The position numbers were made by a program, and so were the translations under genes. DNA of 64,000 nt, taken from positions 372,001 through 436,000 of the forward strand of contig NZ_CP035926.1 of NCBI RefSeq assembly GCF_004214815.1, written 5' to 3'. The stretch is from Aliarcobacter thereius LMG 24486 (lineage in GTDB: Bacteria; Campylobacterota; Campylobacteria; Campylobacterales; Arcobacteraceae). Of the stretch, positions 17,561 to 26,269 are shown in pieces (the first letter of the stretch is position 1; each line of letters starts with the position of its first letter). Under the pieces are notes generated by a model, which was not told the origin of the DNA, ran no database searches, and was given only the letters and a program-made list of their open reading frames with translations.

Positions 17561-18606
17561 TGGCAGGAGCAACACCACAACTAATCAAGGAGTTAAGAGA
17601 ACTTACTGGTGCTGGTATGATGGATTGTAAAAATGCATTAAATGAGACTGGTGGAGATATTGAAAAAGCTGTTCAGGCTTTAAGAGAAGCAGGACTTGGA
17701 AAAGCTGCTAAGAAAGCTGGAAATGTAGCTGCTGAAGGACTTATTGCTATTGAAATCAATAACAATAATACAAAAGCTGTTATTTTAGAGTTAAACTCGC
17801 AAACAGATTTTGTTGCAAAAAATGATAACTTTATTAATATTACAAAAGAGATTACAGCTCATGCTTTAAACTCAAATATTTCTGATGCTGAATCATTAAA
17901 TAATTCAACTATTGCAGGGCAAGAGTTTCAAACATATTTAGCAGAAAAAATTGCAACTATTGGTGAAAACTTAGTTGCTAGAAAATTGGATTCAGTTGAA
18001 GGTAATGTTGTAAATGGTTATGTACATGTTACAGGAAGAACAGGAGTTATCTTAGCTGCTAAATGTGATGAAGCTGCAAAAGAAAAAACAGCTGCTCTTT
18101 TAAGAAACATTGCAATGCATGCATCTGCTATGAAACCAACAGTTATTTCATATAAAGATTTAGATCCTGCATTTGTTGAGTCTGAAAATAGAGCTATTAG
18201 AGCAGAGATTGAAGCTGAAAACGATGAGTTAAGAAGACTTGGAAAACCTCAAAAGAAAATTCCAGACTTTGTTTCTAAATCACAATTAACAGATGAAGCA
18301 ATTGCAAGTGCAAAAGCTAGATTTGAAGAAGAGTTAAAAGCTCAAGGGAAACCTGAAAAAATCTGGGCAAATATTATACCAGGACAAATTGAGAGATTTA
18401 TCACTGATAATACTCAATTAGATACAAGATTTGCTCTTTTATCACAAGCTTATGTAATGAATGATAAACAAACAGTAGAACAAGCAATTGCTGAAGTTGA
18501 TGCTTCTATTGAAATTACATCTTACATCAGATTTGAACTTGGTGAAGGTATTGAGAAAAAAGAAGAAGATTTTGCAGCTGAAGTTGCAAAACAAATGGGA
18601 AAATAA
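17560..18606 (+). CDS. tsf: elongation factor Ts
   Basis: A 348-residue EF-Ts, the nucleotide exchange factor for EF-Tu. The N-terminal UBA-like domain reads LIKELRELTGAGMMDCKNAL and the core has LNSQTDFVAKN, the conserved TDFVAKN motif. The protein is longer than the roughly 283-residue E. coli EF-Ts, because of extra sequence in the second half (around PQKKIPDFVSKSQLTDEAIA) as in other Campylobacterota. It is translationally coupled to rpsB. A small hairpin (18609-18628) just after the stop separates it from the ABC ATPase gene. Confidence 0.98.
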   Translation: MAGATPQLIKELRELTGAGMMDCKNALNETGGDIEKAVQALREAGLGKAAKKAGNVAAEGLIAIEINNNNTKAVILELNSQTDFVAKNDNFINITKEITAHALNSNISDAESLNNSTIAGQEFQTYLAEKIATIGENLVARKLDSVEGNVVNGYVHVTGRTGVILAAKCDEAAKEKTAALLRNIAMHASAMKPTVISYKDLDPAFVESENRAIRAEIEAENDELRRLGKPQKKIPDFVSKSQLTDEAIASAKARFEEELKAQGKPEKIWANIIPGQIERFITDNTQLDTRFALLSQAYVMNDKQTVEQAIAEVDASIEITSYIRFELGEGIEKKEEDFAAEVAKQMGK

Positions 18607-18608
18607 TC

Positions 18609-18628
18609 TTATAGTTACTTAACTATAA
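18609..18628 (+). terminator. small hairpin after tsf
   Basis: TTATAGTT and AACTATAA with an ACTT loop, followed by AAAA rather than T. It may be a weak terminator or an mRNA-stabilising stem that lowers expression of the ABC ATPase gene relative to rpsB-tsf. Confidence 0.35.
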
Positions 18629-18641
18629 AAAAGGGGATGCA

Positions 18642-19325
18642 GTGAGTGAAAATTTGAAAAATAGTGAAACTCCTGCATCTTTACTACTTGAAGCAAAAAA
18701 CATATCACACAATTTTGATTATGAACTTTTTAAAGATATAAATTTAAAAGTAAATTCTAAAGAATCAATTGCAATTATTGGTACTAGTGGAAGTGGAAAA
18801 TCTACATTTTTAAATATTTTGTCTTCACTTTTAAAGCCAACAACTGGAAATGTTGTTTTTAAAAGTAAAGATATATATTCACTAAAACAAAATGAGATAT
18901 TAAATATAAGAAGAGAAGATTTTGGAATTATTTTTCAAGCACATTATCTATTTAGAGGATTTAGTGCAGAAGAAAATTTGGAAGTTGCAAAATATTTAAG
19001 CAATAAAGAGATAGACTATAATTTTTTAAAAGAGCTTGATATAGCTCATGTTTTGAATCAAGGAGTTGGAGAGCTTAGTGGTGGACAACAACAAAGATTA
19101 TCTATCGCAAGAATTCTTTTAAAAAAACCAAAAATTATTTTTGCAGATGAACCAACAGGAAATTTGGATAAAGATACAGCACTTTTGGTTATGAATGCTC
19201 TATTTAAATATGTAAAAGAACAAGATGCTGCTTTAGTACTTGTAACTCACGAAGAGAGTTTAGCTTTTATGTGCGATAGAGTTTTAAAACTTGAAGAGTT
19301 TAATTTAAAGGAGATAAAAGAGTGA
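18642..19325 (+). CDS. LolD/MacB-type ABC transporter ATP-binding protein
   Basis: A 227-residue ATPase subunit with Walker A GTSGSGKST, Q-loop IIFQAHYLFRGF, signature LSGGQQQR, Walker B KIIFADEPTGNLD and the switch histidine in LVTHEE. The EPTGNLD form and the LSGGQQQR signature place it with the LolD/FtsE/MacB group, which powers lipoprotein or other extraction from the inner membrane. No permease is encoded nearby; its partner must be elsewhere. It starts at GTG with GGGGA upstream and overlaps the acidic-protein gene by four bases. Confidence 0.85.
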   Translation: MSENLKNSETPASLLLEAKNISHNFDYELFKDINLKVNSKESIAIIGTSGSGKSTFLNILSSLLKPTTGNVVFKSKDIYSLKQNEILNIRREDFGIIFQAHYLFRGFSAEENLEVAKYLSNKEIDYNFLKELDIAHVLNQGVGELSGGQQQRLSIARILLKKPKIIFADEPTGNLDKDTALLVMNALFKYVKEQDAALVLVTHEESLAFMCDRVLKLEEFNLKEIKE

Positions 19326-20161
19326 AACTGCTTTTGATTTGTAATACAGCAATTATAGAGCATATTTTTAATCTAGTTTGTAAAAGATTAAGTATAGATT
19401 TAATTATTGAAAAAAATACTAAAATAAAAGATAAATATGATTTTATAGTAGTGGATCAACCTTTTATTGGAAATGACTCAGCAAGTTTAAGAAAACTTGC
19501 AAAAATGTTATTGTTTATTAGCTCAGAAGAGATAGATTATAACTTGCAAAAAGATTACTTAATTCCAAGACCTTTTTTACCAACAAAACTTGAAGCAATT
19601 TTAAAAGAACAAATTGAAATATTAAAACAAAAAATAGAAAATAATCATAATCTAGTAGATTTTGTAGAAGAAACTAAAGTTAATTTGGATTCTAAGAATA
19701 GTGAAATAGTAGAAGATAAAGAAGATGAAACATTAAGTGAAGATTTTTTTGAAACTTTAATTGATGATGATTTCGATAGTAGTTTTTTTAGTGATGATAA
19801 AAATAGCGATGATGAGAGTATAATTTCACTTGATAGCATTAGACAAGGTGGAGTTTTAGATGCGAATGAAATTAAAAAGATAAATAATGTTTTAAATGAA
19901 GATTCTGAAAGTACTGAAGAAGTTGAAGTAAAAGTTATAGATGATTCAGATTGGAAAGATATATCTGAAATAATAGATGATGCTTTAGAAGAGGTAAAAG
20001 AGTTTGAATTTGAAATAAGTAAAGAGGATTATCATTTAATATTAAATAGACATAAAATGGATGATATAAAACCACTTTTATTAAAATTAAATCAAGACTT
20101 AATTGATAGATTAACAAGAAATGAAACAATAAATTTGAAAATATCTTTAAAGGAGTCTTAA
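19322..20161 (+). CDS. highly acidic protein of unknown function
   Basis: A 279-residue protein with an ordered first third (MKLLLICNTAIIEHIFNLV, about 100 residues with alternating hydrophobic strands). A long acidic stretch rich in Asp, Glu and Ser follows (about 115-200), then a short helical C-terminus (YHLILNRHKMDDIKPLLLKLN). GTG start, overlapping the upstream stop by four bases. A 'highly acidic protein' next to gmk and an ABC ATPase is a known arrangement in Campylobacter jejuni as I recall it (Cj1177-Cj1180), so this is likely its counterpart. The function is unknown. Confidence 0.75.
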   Translation: MKLLLICNTAIIEHIFNLVCKRLSIDLIIEKNTKIKDKYDFIVVDQPFIGNDSASLRKLAKMLLFISSEEIDYNLQKDYLIPRPFLPTKLEAILKEQIEILKQKIENNHNLVDFVEETKVNLDSKNSEIVEDKEDETLSEDFFETLIDDDFDSSFFSDDKNSDDESIISLDSIRQGGVLDANEIKKINNVLNEDSESTEEVEVKVIDDSDWKDISEIIDDALEEVKEFEFEISKEDYHLILNRHKMDDIKPLLLKLNQDLIDRLTRNETINLKISLKES

Positions 20162-20162
20162 A

Positions 20163-20783
20163 ATGTATGAAATAAAAGGTGCTATTTTAATTGTTTCAGG
20201 ACCAAGTGGATGTGGAAAATCAACTCTTTTAAGAGATGTTTTCAAAAATATTCCAAATAGCTATTTTTCTATTTCAACAACAACAAGAGCCCCAAGAGAT
20301 GGAGAAATAAATGGTATTGATTACTTTTTTGTAAGCAAAGAAGAGTTTGAAAAAGATATCAAAAATGCAAATTTTTTAGAGTATGCAAAAGTTCATGATA
20401 ATTATTATGGAACTTCTTTAAAGCCTGTTATTGAAGCATTAAATGAAGGAAAACTAGTTGTTTTTGATATAGATGTTCAAGGTCATAAGATTATTAGAAA
20501 AAAACTACATAATGTAGTGACTTCTGTTTTTATAACAACACCAACACTAAAAATATTAGAGCAAAGATTAACTTCAAGAGATACAGATAGCCAAGATATT
20601 ATTGAAAAAAGAATTAAAAATGCAAAAAATGAAGTAGAAGAATTTTTGGATTATGATTATTTAATTATAAATGAAAAACTTGATAAAGCTTCAAATGAGT
20701 TAGTTTCAATAGCCAGAGTTGCTAGAATTAAATCAAAATTATTTGAAAAAGATGAAATTTTAAATAGTTGGTTGGATTTATAA
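20163..20783 (+). CDS. gmk: guanylate kinase
   Basis: A 206-residue P-loop kinase that phosphorylates GMP to GDP. It has the P-loop VSGPSGCGKSTL, the GMP-binding STTTRAPRDGEINGIDYFFV, and VVFDIDVQGHKIIR with the catalytic Asp region. Length and order match bacterial Gmk. It starts one base after the acidic-protein stop, with GGAG upstream, so it is the end of the coupled ABC ATPase / acidic protein / gmk string. A hairpin shared with the convergent EAL gene follows. Confidence 0.96.
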   Translation: MYEIKGAILIVSGPSGCGKSTLLRDVFKNIPNSYFSISTTTRAPRDGEINGIDYFFVSKEEFEKDIKNANFLEYAKVHDNYYGTSLKPVIEALNEGKLVVFDIDVQGHKIIRKKLHNVVTSVFITTPTLKILEQRLTSRDTDSQDIIEKRIKNAKNEVEEFLDYDYLIINEKLDKASNELVSIARVARIKSKLFEKDEILNSWLDL

Positions 20784-20790
20784 AAAGAGA

Positions 20791-20828
20791 AGAAGATAAT
20801 TTAAACTAATAACTTAAATTATCTCTTC
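20791..20828. terminator. bidirectional terminator between gmk and the EAL gene
   Basis: GATAATTTAA (20795-20804) pairs with TTAAATTATC (20814-20823), extended outward by GAAG and CTTC. It covers the stop codon region of the convergent EAL gene and serves both directions. Confidence 0.5.
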
Positions 20829-22433
20829 AAAAGTTAAAGGCATATCGAAAAAATATCCTTGAGAACAATCTATATTTAGCTCATTTACTTTATGATAAAT
20901 ACTTTCAGTTGCCACAAATTCTGCTACTGTTTTTATGCCAAAGTTCTTAGCAATACTTACAATTGTTTTTACAATTACCTCTAAATCTTTTGAATTATGA
21001 ACATCTTTTATTAAAGAACCATCAATTTTTACAAAGTCTATTGCTAGTTTTGATAATATATGGAAATTTGAGTAACCAGCACCAAAATCATCAATTCCTA
21101 CTATGCAACCATATTTATAAACATTAGATATAAAATTTTTAATAAGATTAAAATCAGATATCTCTTCAGATTCTAAAACTTCAAATTCAAAACTATTTGC
21201 ATATTTTTTATTTGTCTCTAAAAAATCATAAATATATTTTGTAGTTTTTTCATCAATTAAATCAATATAAGATATATTTACAGATACTTTTTTATTTTTC
21301 TCTTTTATAAGTTTTAATGAATCATCAAGAATTACTTTTATTATATTTGGATACATTTTTGTTTTTTTTGCAACTTCTAAAAACTCAAATGGACCATGAA
21401 CTTTACCACAAGGAGCGATATATCTGATTAGTGCTTCATATTTCAAAACTTCTTTTGATTTTGTATCTACAATAGGTTGAAAATAAGCTTTTAAAAGATT
21501 CTCTTTAAATCCTATTTTTAACTGCTTTATCCAAGTAATATTATCTTCAAATGATTTATGAATATTATAAGAATCATCATAAATCATAATCTTTTGGAAT
21601 TTTTTTCTAGCATAGTTTATAATTCTTTTTGTATATTTATATGCTTGTTCGCCTTTTCCATTTGCTAAACCTATTGTTATGTTTACATCAATTTCATTGT
21701 CATCAATTAAAAAAACATCATTTTCTATTTTTTCTAAAAACTCTTTACAAATAGCAAAAAAAGTCTCTATTTCTAAATAGTCTTTTGGAACAATTGCGAA
21801 TTTATCTGATTCAATTCTATATAATAAGAATTTACTTTGAGAAAAAAATTCTCTCATTTTTTGAGAAAATAAAATTAAGATTTTATCTCCAATTGCTTCA
21901 CCAAAAAGATCATTTGTCGCTACAAATTCATCTAAATCAACTAAAGCCATAAGATCACTATTTGTATTATTAAAATCTCTTAGAAGTTTATTCTTATTTG
22001 CAAGATTTGTAAGATTGTCTGTATATAAATCTTTTAATTCATGATAATTTAATGATTGATTCATAGCTTGAATAAGTTTTGAAATATCAACAGGTTTTAA
22101 AACATATTTATCTACACCAATATTTATAGCTTCAAGTAAATACTCTTTATTTGAAAAAGCAGTTGTGATAATAATAGGAATCTTCTTATTTATCTTTTTA
22201 ATTTTTTTGATCATATCCATACCATTTAAATGAGGCATATTTATATCAGTTATTATTAAATCAATATTATCTTGATGTTCCAAAAATAGATTAAAAGCTT
22301 CTTCACCATTTGAAGCTATATATTGTGCTTTTGTAAATGATTTTAAAAAACCAGCAGTAATATCTCTTAACTCTTTTTCATCTTCAGCATATAAAACTGT
22401 AATATTTTTTAGTGTTTCTATCTCTTTATTCAT
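20814..22433 (-). CDS. response regulator with degenerate GGDEF and intact EAL domains
   Basis: A 539-residue three-domain regulator. A CheY-like receiver (about 1-125) has VLYAEDE and the phospho-acceptor in LIITDINMPHLNG. A GGDEF-fold domain (about 135-290) has RIESDKF where the catalytic GGDEF should be, so cyclase activity is very unlikely. An EAL domain (about 300-539) keeps YEALIRY, FEVLESEEISD, DDFGAGYSNF and the KIDGSLI region, so c-di-GMP hydrolysis is plausible. The degenerate domain may serve as a GTP-sensing or dimerising part. The gene stands alone, convergent with gmk and divergent from ccoI. Expected output is lowered c-di-GMP on phosphorylation, which is inference. Confidence 0.9.
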   Translation of the reverse strand: MNKEIETLKNITVLYAEDEKELRDITAGFLKSFTKAQYIASNGEEAFNLFLEHQDNIDLIITDINMPHLNGMDMIKKIKKINKKIPIIITTAFSNKEYLLEAINIGVDKYVLKPVDISKLIQAMNQSLNYHELKDLYTDNLTNLANKNKLLRDFNNTNSDLMALVDLDEFVATNDLFGEAIGDKILILFSQKMREFFSQSKFLLYRIESDKFAIVPKDYLEIETFFAICKEFLEKIENDVFLIDDNEIDVNITIGLANGKGEQAYKYTKRIINYARKKFQKIMIYDDSYNIHKSFEDNITWIKQLKIGFKENLLKAYFQPIVDTKSKEVLKYEALIRYIAPCGKVHGPFEFLEVAKKTKMYPNIIKVILDDSLKLIKEKNKKVSVNISYIDLIDEKTTKYIYDFLETNKKYANSFEFEVLESEEISDFNLIKNFISNVYKYGCIVGIDDFGAGYSNFHILSKLAIDFVKIDGSLIKDVHNSKDLEVIVKTIVSIAKNFGIKTVAEFVATESIYHKVNELNIDCSQGYFFDMPLTFEEII

Positions 22434-22515
22434 TAAACCACTCTTTGAAAATTAATAAGATATAATACTAAAAGTTTTTTATAGCAAGTTGAATTATTAT
22501 ATAGGAGATATATTT

Positions 22516-24942
22516 TTGTCAAAAATAGTATGTAATCACTGTCATTTATCATTTGAAGAAAGTGTTATGATAAAAGATGGTGATATGAATTTTTGTTGTG
22601 GTGGCTGTCAAACTGTTTTTCATATATTAAAAGAAGAAAATCTTGACTCTTTTTATGAAAAGTTAGGAAATAAAAGTATAAAAGCACCTTTACAAGTATC
22701 AAATAGAGATTTAGAAAAGTTTGATTCACAAAATTTCCTAAATAACTATACAACAAAAACAAAAGATGGATTTACTCAAATTGACCTTATTCTTGAAGGT
22801 ATTCACTGTGCAGCCTGTGTATGGCTAAATGAAAAGATTTTATATGATACAAAAGGTGTTGTAGAAGCAGATATAAATTTTACAACAAATAAAGCTAGGG
22901 TTATTTTTAATAGAGATTTAATAAATTTAAGCCAAATTATAAAAAAGATTAGAAGTATAGGTTACAACGCTTATGCTTATGATTCAACTCTTGCAAATGA
23001 ACAAGCAAATAAAGCAAAACAAGACTTCTTCGTAAAAATTATGGTTGCAGTTGTTTGTACTATGAATATTATGATGCTTAGTGTTGGTAAATATACAGGA
23101 TTTTTTACTGGAATGAGTAATGATGTAAAAGATATGATACATTTTGCAGAGTTTATTCTTACAACACCTGTACTATTTTATAGTGGATTTGTATTCTATA
23201 AAGGTGCATACTATGGAATAAAAAATCGTATAGTAAATATGGATTTACTTGTAAGTACTGGTGCTAGTTTAACTTATCTTTATTCTTTGAGTGTTTTATT
23301 TGGAGCAAAAGGAGAGAGCTATTTTGATTCTGTGGCTATGATTATTACTTTTGTATTAATTGGAAAATATCTTGAAGTAATTGGTAAAAAATCAGCAATT
23401 GATACTTTAGATAAAATAAAATCAACATTACCACTTGAAACAACAGTTGTAAAAGATGGAATAAAAGAGATAAAAGCTTTAAATGAGATAGAAATAGGTG
23501 ATATTGTTGAGATTAAGATTGGAGAAAAAGTACCAGTTGATGGAAAAATAGTTTTTGGTTCATCATCTTTTGATGAATCAAGTTTAACAGGAGAATCTAT
23601 TCCAGTTTATAAAAAAACTGGAGATACTTTATATAGTGGAACAATTATTTTAGACTCTTTAGTTCATTATGAAGTTACAAAAGATTTTAAAAATTCAACT
23701 TTTTCATCTATTGTTACACTTTTAGAAGATTCATTAAATTCAAAACCAAAAATTCAAACTTTGGCAAATCAACTTTCAAGAGGATTTAGTCTAATTATTC
23801 TATCTATTGCATTTGCTACATTTTTAGTTTGGTACTATTTTGGTCTTGATTTAGGATTCTATTTTGAAAATACAAATCAATTTGAAAGATCATTTATAAC
23901 AGCTGTTTCAGTAGTTGTTATTGCGTGTCCTTGTGCTTTAGCTCTTGCAACTCCAATGGCAAGTTTAGTTGGAATTAGTGAATTAGCAAAGAAATCTTTA
24001 CTTTTTAAAGAGGCAAAATATATTGAAACTTTGGCAAATGCAAATCTTGTAGTTTTTGATAAAACAGGAACTCTCACAAAAGGAGAACTAGAAGTAAGCC
24101 ATGTAGATTTTTTCTCTAAAGAGCAAAAAAACATTGATATTCTTTACTCTTTACTTGATAGTTCAACTCATCCAGTTAGTCTTGCAGTTAAAAGATATAT
24201 TGAAGATAATTTTGAAATAAAAACTCAAGTTTTATTAGAAGAGATTCAAAATGTTGAAGCAAAAGGATTAAAAGCAAAATATGAGGATATTGAAGTTTTA
24301 GGTGGAAATCAAGCTTTAATAGATGATTTTAATATAGATTTTAATAGTGAAACAAAAACTACACAATATATTTTTGCTATTGGTAATAAAGTTATTGCAA
24401 ATTTTGAATTAAAAGATGAGATAAAAGATGATGCAAAAGAGTTAATAGATTATTTAAAATCACAAAATATTGATATTATGATGCTTACAGGAGATAATGA
24501 TTTTGTAGCAAAAAATGTTGCAAATAGTTTAGAGATAAAAAACTATAAAGCACATTTAAGTCCAAAAGATAAAGCAGAATTTATAAAATTACAAAAAGAT
24601 AGTGGAAAAATTGTTGTTATGGTTGGTGATGGAGTAAATGATAGTGTTGCTCTTAGTTTTAGTGATGTTGCAATAGCTATGGGAAATGGAGCAGATGTTT
24701 CAATGATGGTTTCAGATATTGTTTTATTAAGTTCAAAATTAAAATCTCTAAAAGATGCATTTATAATCTCTAAAAAGACATATAAGCATATAAAACAAAA
24801 TTTATCTTTCTCTTTGATTTATAATGCACTTACAATCCCAATAGCAATGAGTGGATATATAATCCCACTGTTTGCAGCACTTTCAATGAGTTTAAGCTCT
24901 TTGGTGGTAGTATTTAATTCACTAAGAATAAGATTAAAATAA
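22516..24942 (+). CDS. ccoI: copper P1B-type ATPase for cbb3 oxidase assembly (CcoI/FixI)
   Basis: An 808-residue P-type ATPase. It has an N-terminal Cys-rich region typical of CcoI (CNHCHLSF, then CCGGCQTVFHIL), a metal-binding domain with GIHCAACVW and eight transmembrane helices. It also has the CPC motif VIACPCALALATPMA, phosphorylation loop DKTGTLT and hinge GDGVNDS. CcoI exports copper needed to build CuB of the cbb3 cytochrome oxidase. The frame is open to a TTG at 22489, but the TTG at 22516 has AGGAG nine bases upstream and gives MSKIVCNHCHLSF. ccoS follows after ten bases, the classic pair. The oxidase genes ccoNOPQ are not in the window. Confidence 0.92.
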   Translation: MSKIVCNHCHLSFEESVMIKDGDMNFCCGGCQTVFHILKEENLDSFYEKLGNKSIKAPLQVSNRDLEKFDSQNFLNNYTTKTKDGFTQIDLILEGIHCAACVWLNEKILYDTKGVVEADINFTTNKARVIFNRDLINLSQIIKKIRSIGYNAYAYDSTLANEQANKAKQDFFVKIMVAVVCTMNIMMLSVGKYTGFFTGMSNDVKDMIHFAEFILTTPVLFYSGFVFYKGAYYGIKNRIVNMDLLVSTGASLTYLYSLSVLFGAKGESYFDSVAMIITFVLIGKYLEVIGKKSAIDTLDKIKSTLPLETTVVKDGIKEIKALNEIEIGDIVEIKIGEKVPVDGKIVFGSSSFDESSLTGESIPVYKKTGDTLYSGTIILDSLVHYEVTKDFKNSTFSSIVTLLEDSLNSKPKIQTLANQLSRGFSLIILSIAFATFLVWYYFGLDLGFYFENTNQFERSFITAVSVVVIACPCALALATPMASLVGISELAKKSLLFKEAKYIETLANANLVVFDKTGTLTKGELEVSHVDFFSKEQKNIDILYSLLDSSTHPVSLAVKRYIEDNFEIKTQVLLEEIQNVEAKGLKAKYEDIEVLGGNQALIDDFNIDFNSETKTTQYIFAIGNKVIANFELKDEIKDDAKELIDYLKSQNIDIMMLTGDNDFVAKNVANSLEIKNYKAHLSPKDKAEFIKLQKDSGKIVVMVGDGVNDSVALSFSDVAIAMGNGADVSMMVSDIVLLSSKLKSLKDAFIISKKTYKHIKQNLSFSLIYNALTIPIAMSGYIIPLFAALSMSLSSLVVVFNSLRIRLK

Positions 24943-24952
24943 GGAAACAATA

Positions 24953-25177
24953 ATGATTGATGATACACTATTTTTTATGTTAATGGTAGGTTTAGCAGTT
25001 TCTGGACTGATGCTTTTACTTTTTATTTGGGCTGCAAAATCAGGACAGTTTGATGATTCAAGTAAAGTTACTCAAGGTTTACTTTTTGATAGTGAAGATG
25101 ATTTAAATGATGCCGTAAAAAAAGAGAACTCTATAAAAGAAGCAAAATCTCAAATAAATAAAAAGGGGAAAGAGTAA
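24953..25177 (+). CDS. ccoS: cbb3-type cytochrome oxidase assembly protein CcoS
   Basis: A 74-residue small membrane protein with one N-terminal transmembrane helix (LMVGLAVSGLMLLLFIWAAKSGQFDD). The W-A-x-K-S-G-Q-F-D-D motif just after the helix is the CcoS hallmark. It is needed for cofactor insertion into cbb3 oxidase. It follows ccoI by ten bases. The C-terminal half is charged and probably disordered. The terminator hairpin overlaps its last codons. Confidence 0.92.
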   Translation: MIDDTLFFMLMVGLAVSGLMLLLFIWAAKSGQFDDSSKVTQGLLFDSEDDLNDAVKKENSIKEAKSQINKKGKE

Positions 25178-25193
25178 AACTCTCTCCCCTTTT
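25161..25193. terminator. bidirectional terminator between ccoS and the cytochrome c gene
   Basis: AAAAGGGGA...AGAG and CTCT...TCCCCTTTT form a stem with a TAAAA loop and one bulged base on each side, the strongest GC-containing hairpin in the window. It overlaps the ccoS stop. A and T tracts on each side suit termination from both convergent genes. Confidence 0.75.
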
Positions 25194-25216
25194 AATAAAG
25201 ATAAATAATCTTTAAA

Positions 25217-25507
25217 TTATTTACCCATATAGTCAGCTAAAGCTTGGATATCAGCATCTGATAATCTAGCAACTTGACCTTTCATAAGACCTTTTAAAGG
25301 ACCACCATAAGAACCATCTTTATAACCATTTAAAGCTTTTACGATTTCCGCTTTTGTTTGGTTAGCTGGAATATGAGATTTATTTTGAGTAGTGATATTT
25401 GTTTCACCTTTAACACCATGACATGCTTTACACGCATTATATGCAGCTGGGGCAGCAGCAAATGCAAAACCTGCTAAAGCAACTGTAGCTAAAACGATTT
25501 TTTTCAT
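25217..25507 (-). CDS. periplasmic monohaem cytochrome c (c553-like)
   Basis: A 96-residue exported cytochrome. The signal peptide MKKIVLATVALAGFAFAAA is cleaved after an alanine-rich site, giving a mature protein of about 78 residues with one haem site CKACH and candidate axial Met residues in LKGLMKGQVARLSDADI. The ending IQALADYMGK is typical of class I cytochromes. It likely shuttles electrons from the bc1 complex to cbb3 oxidase or peroxidases in the periplasm. It is convergent with ccoI-ccoS; the shared theme of cbb3 respiration supports the role. Confidence 0.9.
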   Translation of the reverse strand: MKKIVLATVALAGFAFAAAPAAYNACKACHGVKGETNITTQNKSHIPANQTKAEIVKALNGYKDGSYGGPLKGLMKGQVARLSDADIQALADYMGK

Positions 25508-25675
25508 TTTTCATCCTTAATTTTTAATAAGCCGTATCTTAACTTATTTTTCTTTTTATTTATCTTAATAAAGATAAGATAATATATAAGAAAATCTTAA
25601 TTTAGCTATCTTATATATATTAGGAATAAAGCCTATATTTAATATATTACAAAATAAAATAAAAAGGAAATTTCT

Positions 25676-26269
25676 TTGAATGATTTTGTTTTAGATATAA
25701 AAAATCTTAACTTTGCTTATAAAAAAAATCATCTAATATTTGAGAATTTTAATTTAAATATAAAAAAAGGTGAATTAAAAACAATTTTAGGAAAAAGTGG
25801 AAGTGGAAAATCTACACTTTTTGAACTTATTTTAGGAAATTTAAAAGCACAAAGTGGAGAGATAAATAAAAAATCTGTATCAATTATTTTTCAAGATCCA
25901 TTTTCATCATTTCATCCAACATATACAATTTATGAACAGATAAAAGATGTATTAAAAAGAGATTTTAAAGACGAAGTTGATACTATTTTGCCAAAATTAA
26001 AACTAGAAGATAGTTTTTTATATAAAAAACCGTTTGAACTAAGTGGTGGACAACTGCAAAGATGTTCAATCTTAAGAGCAATTTTACAAAAGCCAGATTT
26101 GATTTTACTTGATGAGCCGACTTCTGCACTTGATAATATAACAGCTTATGAAACAATGAAGTTGATTTTAACTTTGCTTGATAGTTGTGCAATTTTATTG
26201 GTAACTCATGATTTAGATCTGGCTTCTTGGTGTAGTGATAATATTATAAGGTTAGAAAATGGAAAATAA
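25676..26269 (+). CDS. orphan ABC transporter ATP-binding protein (peptide/nickel type)
   Basis: A 197-residue ATPase with Walker A LGKSGSGKST, Q-loop IIFQDPFSSFHPTYTIYEQI, signature LSGGQLQR, Walker B LILLDEPTSALD and LLVTHDLDLAS. The QDPFSSFHP stretch and the region around the signature resemble Dpp/Opp/Nik-type subunits, but the protein is short for them and lacks the usual C-terminal oligopeptide extension. It starts at TTG with AAGGAAA upstream; a nearby ATG is out of frame. It overlaps hemH by 11 bases, implying coupled translation. No permease or binding protein is in the window, so its transporter partner is unknown. Confidence 0.8.
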   Translation: MNDFVLDIKNLNFAYKKNHLIFENFNLNIKKGELKTILGKSGSGKSTLFELILGNLKAQSGEINKKSVSIIFQDPFSSFHPTYTIYEQIKDVLKRDFKDEVDTILPKLKLEDSFLYKKPFELSGGQLQRCSILRAILQKPDLILLDEPTSALDNITAYETMKLILTLLDSCAILLVTHDLDLASWCSDNIIRLENGK

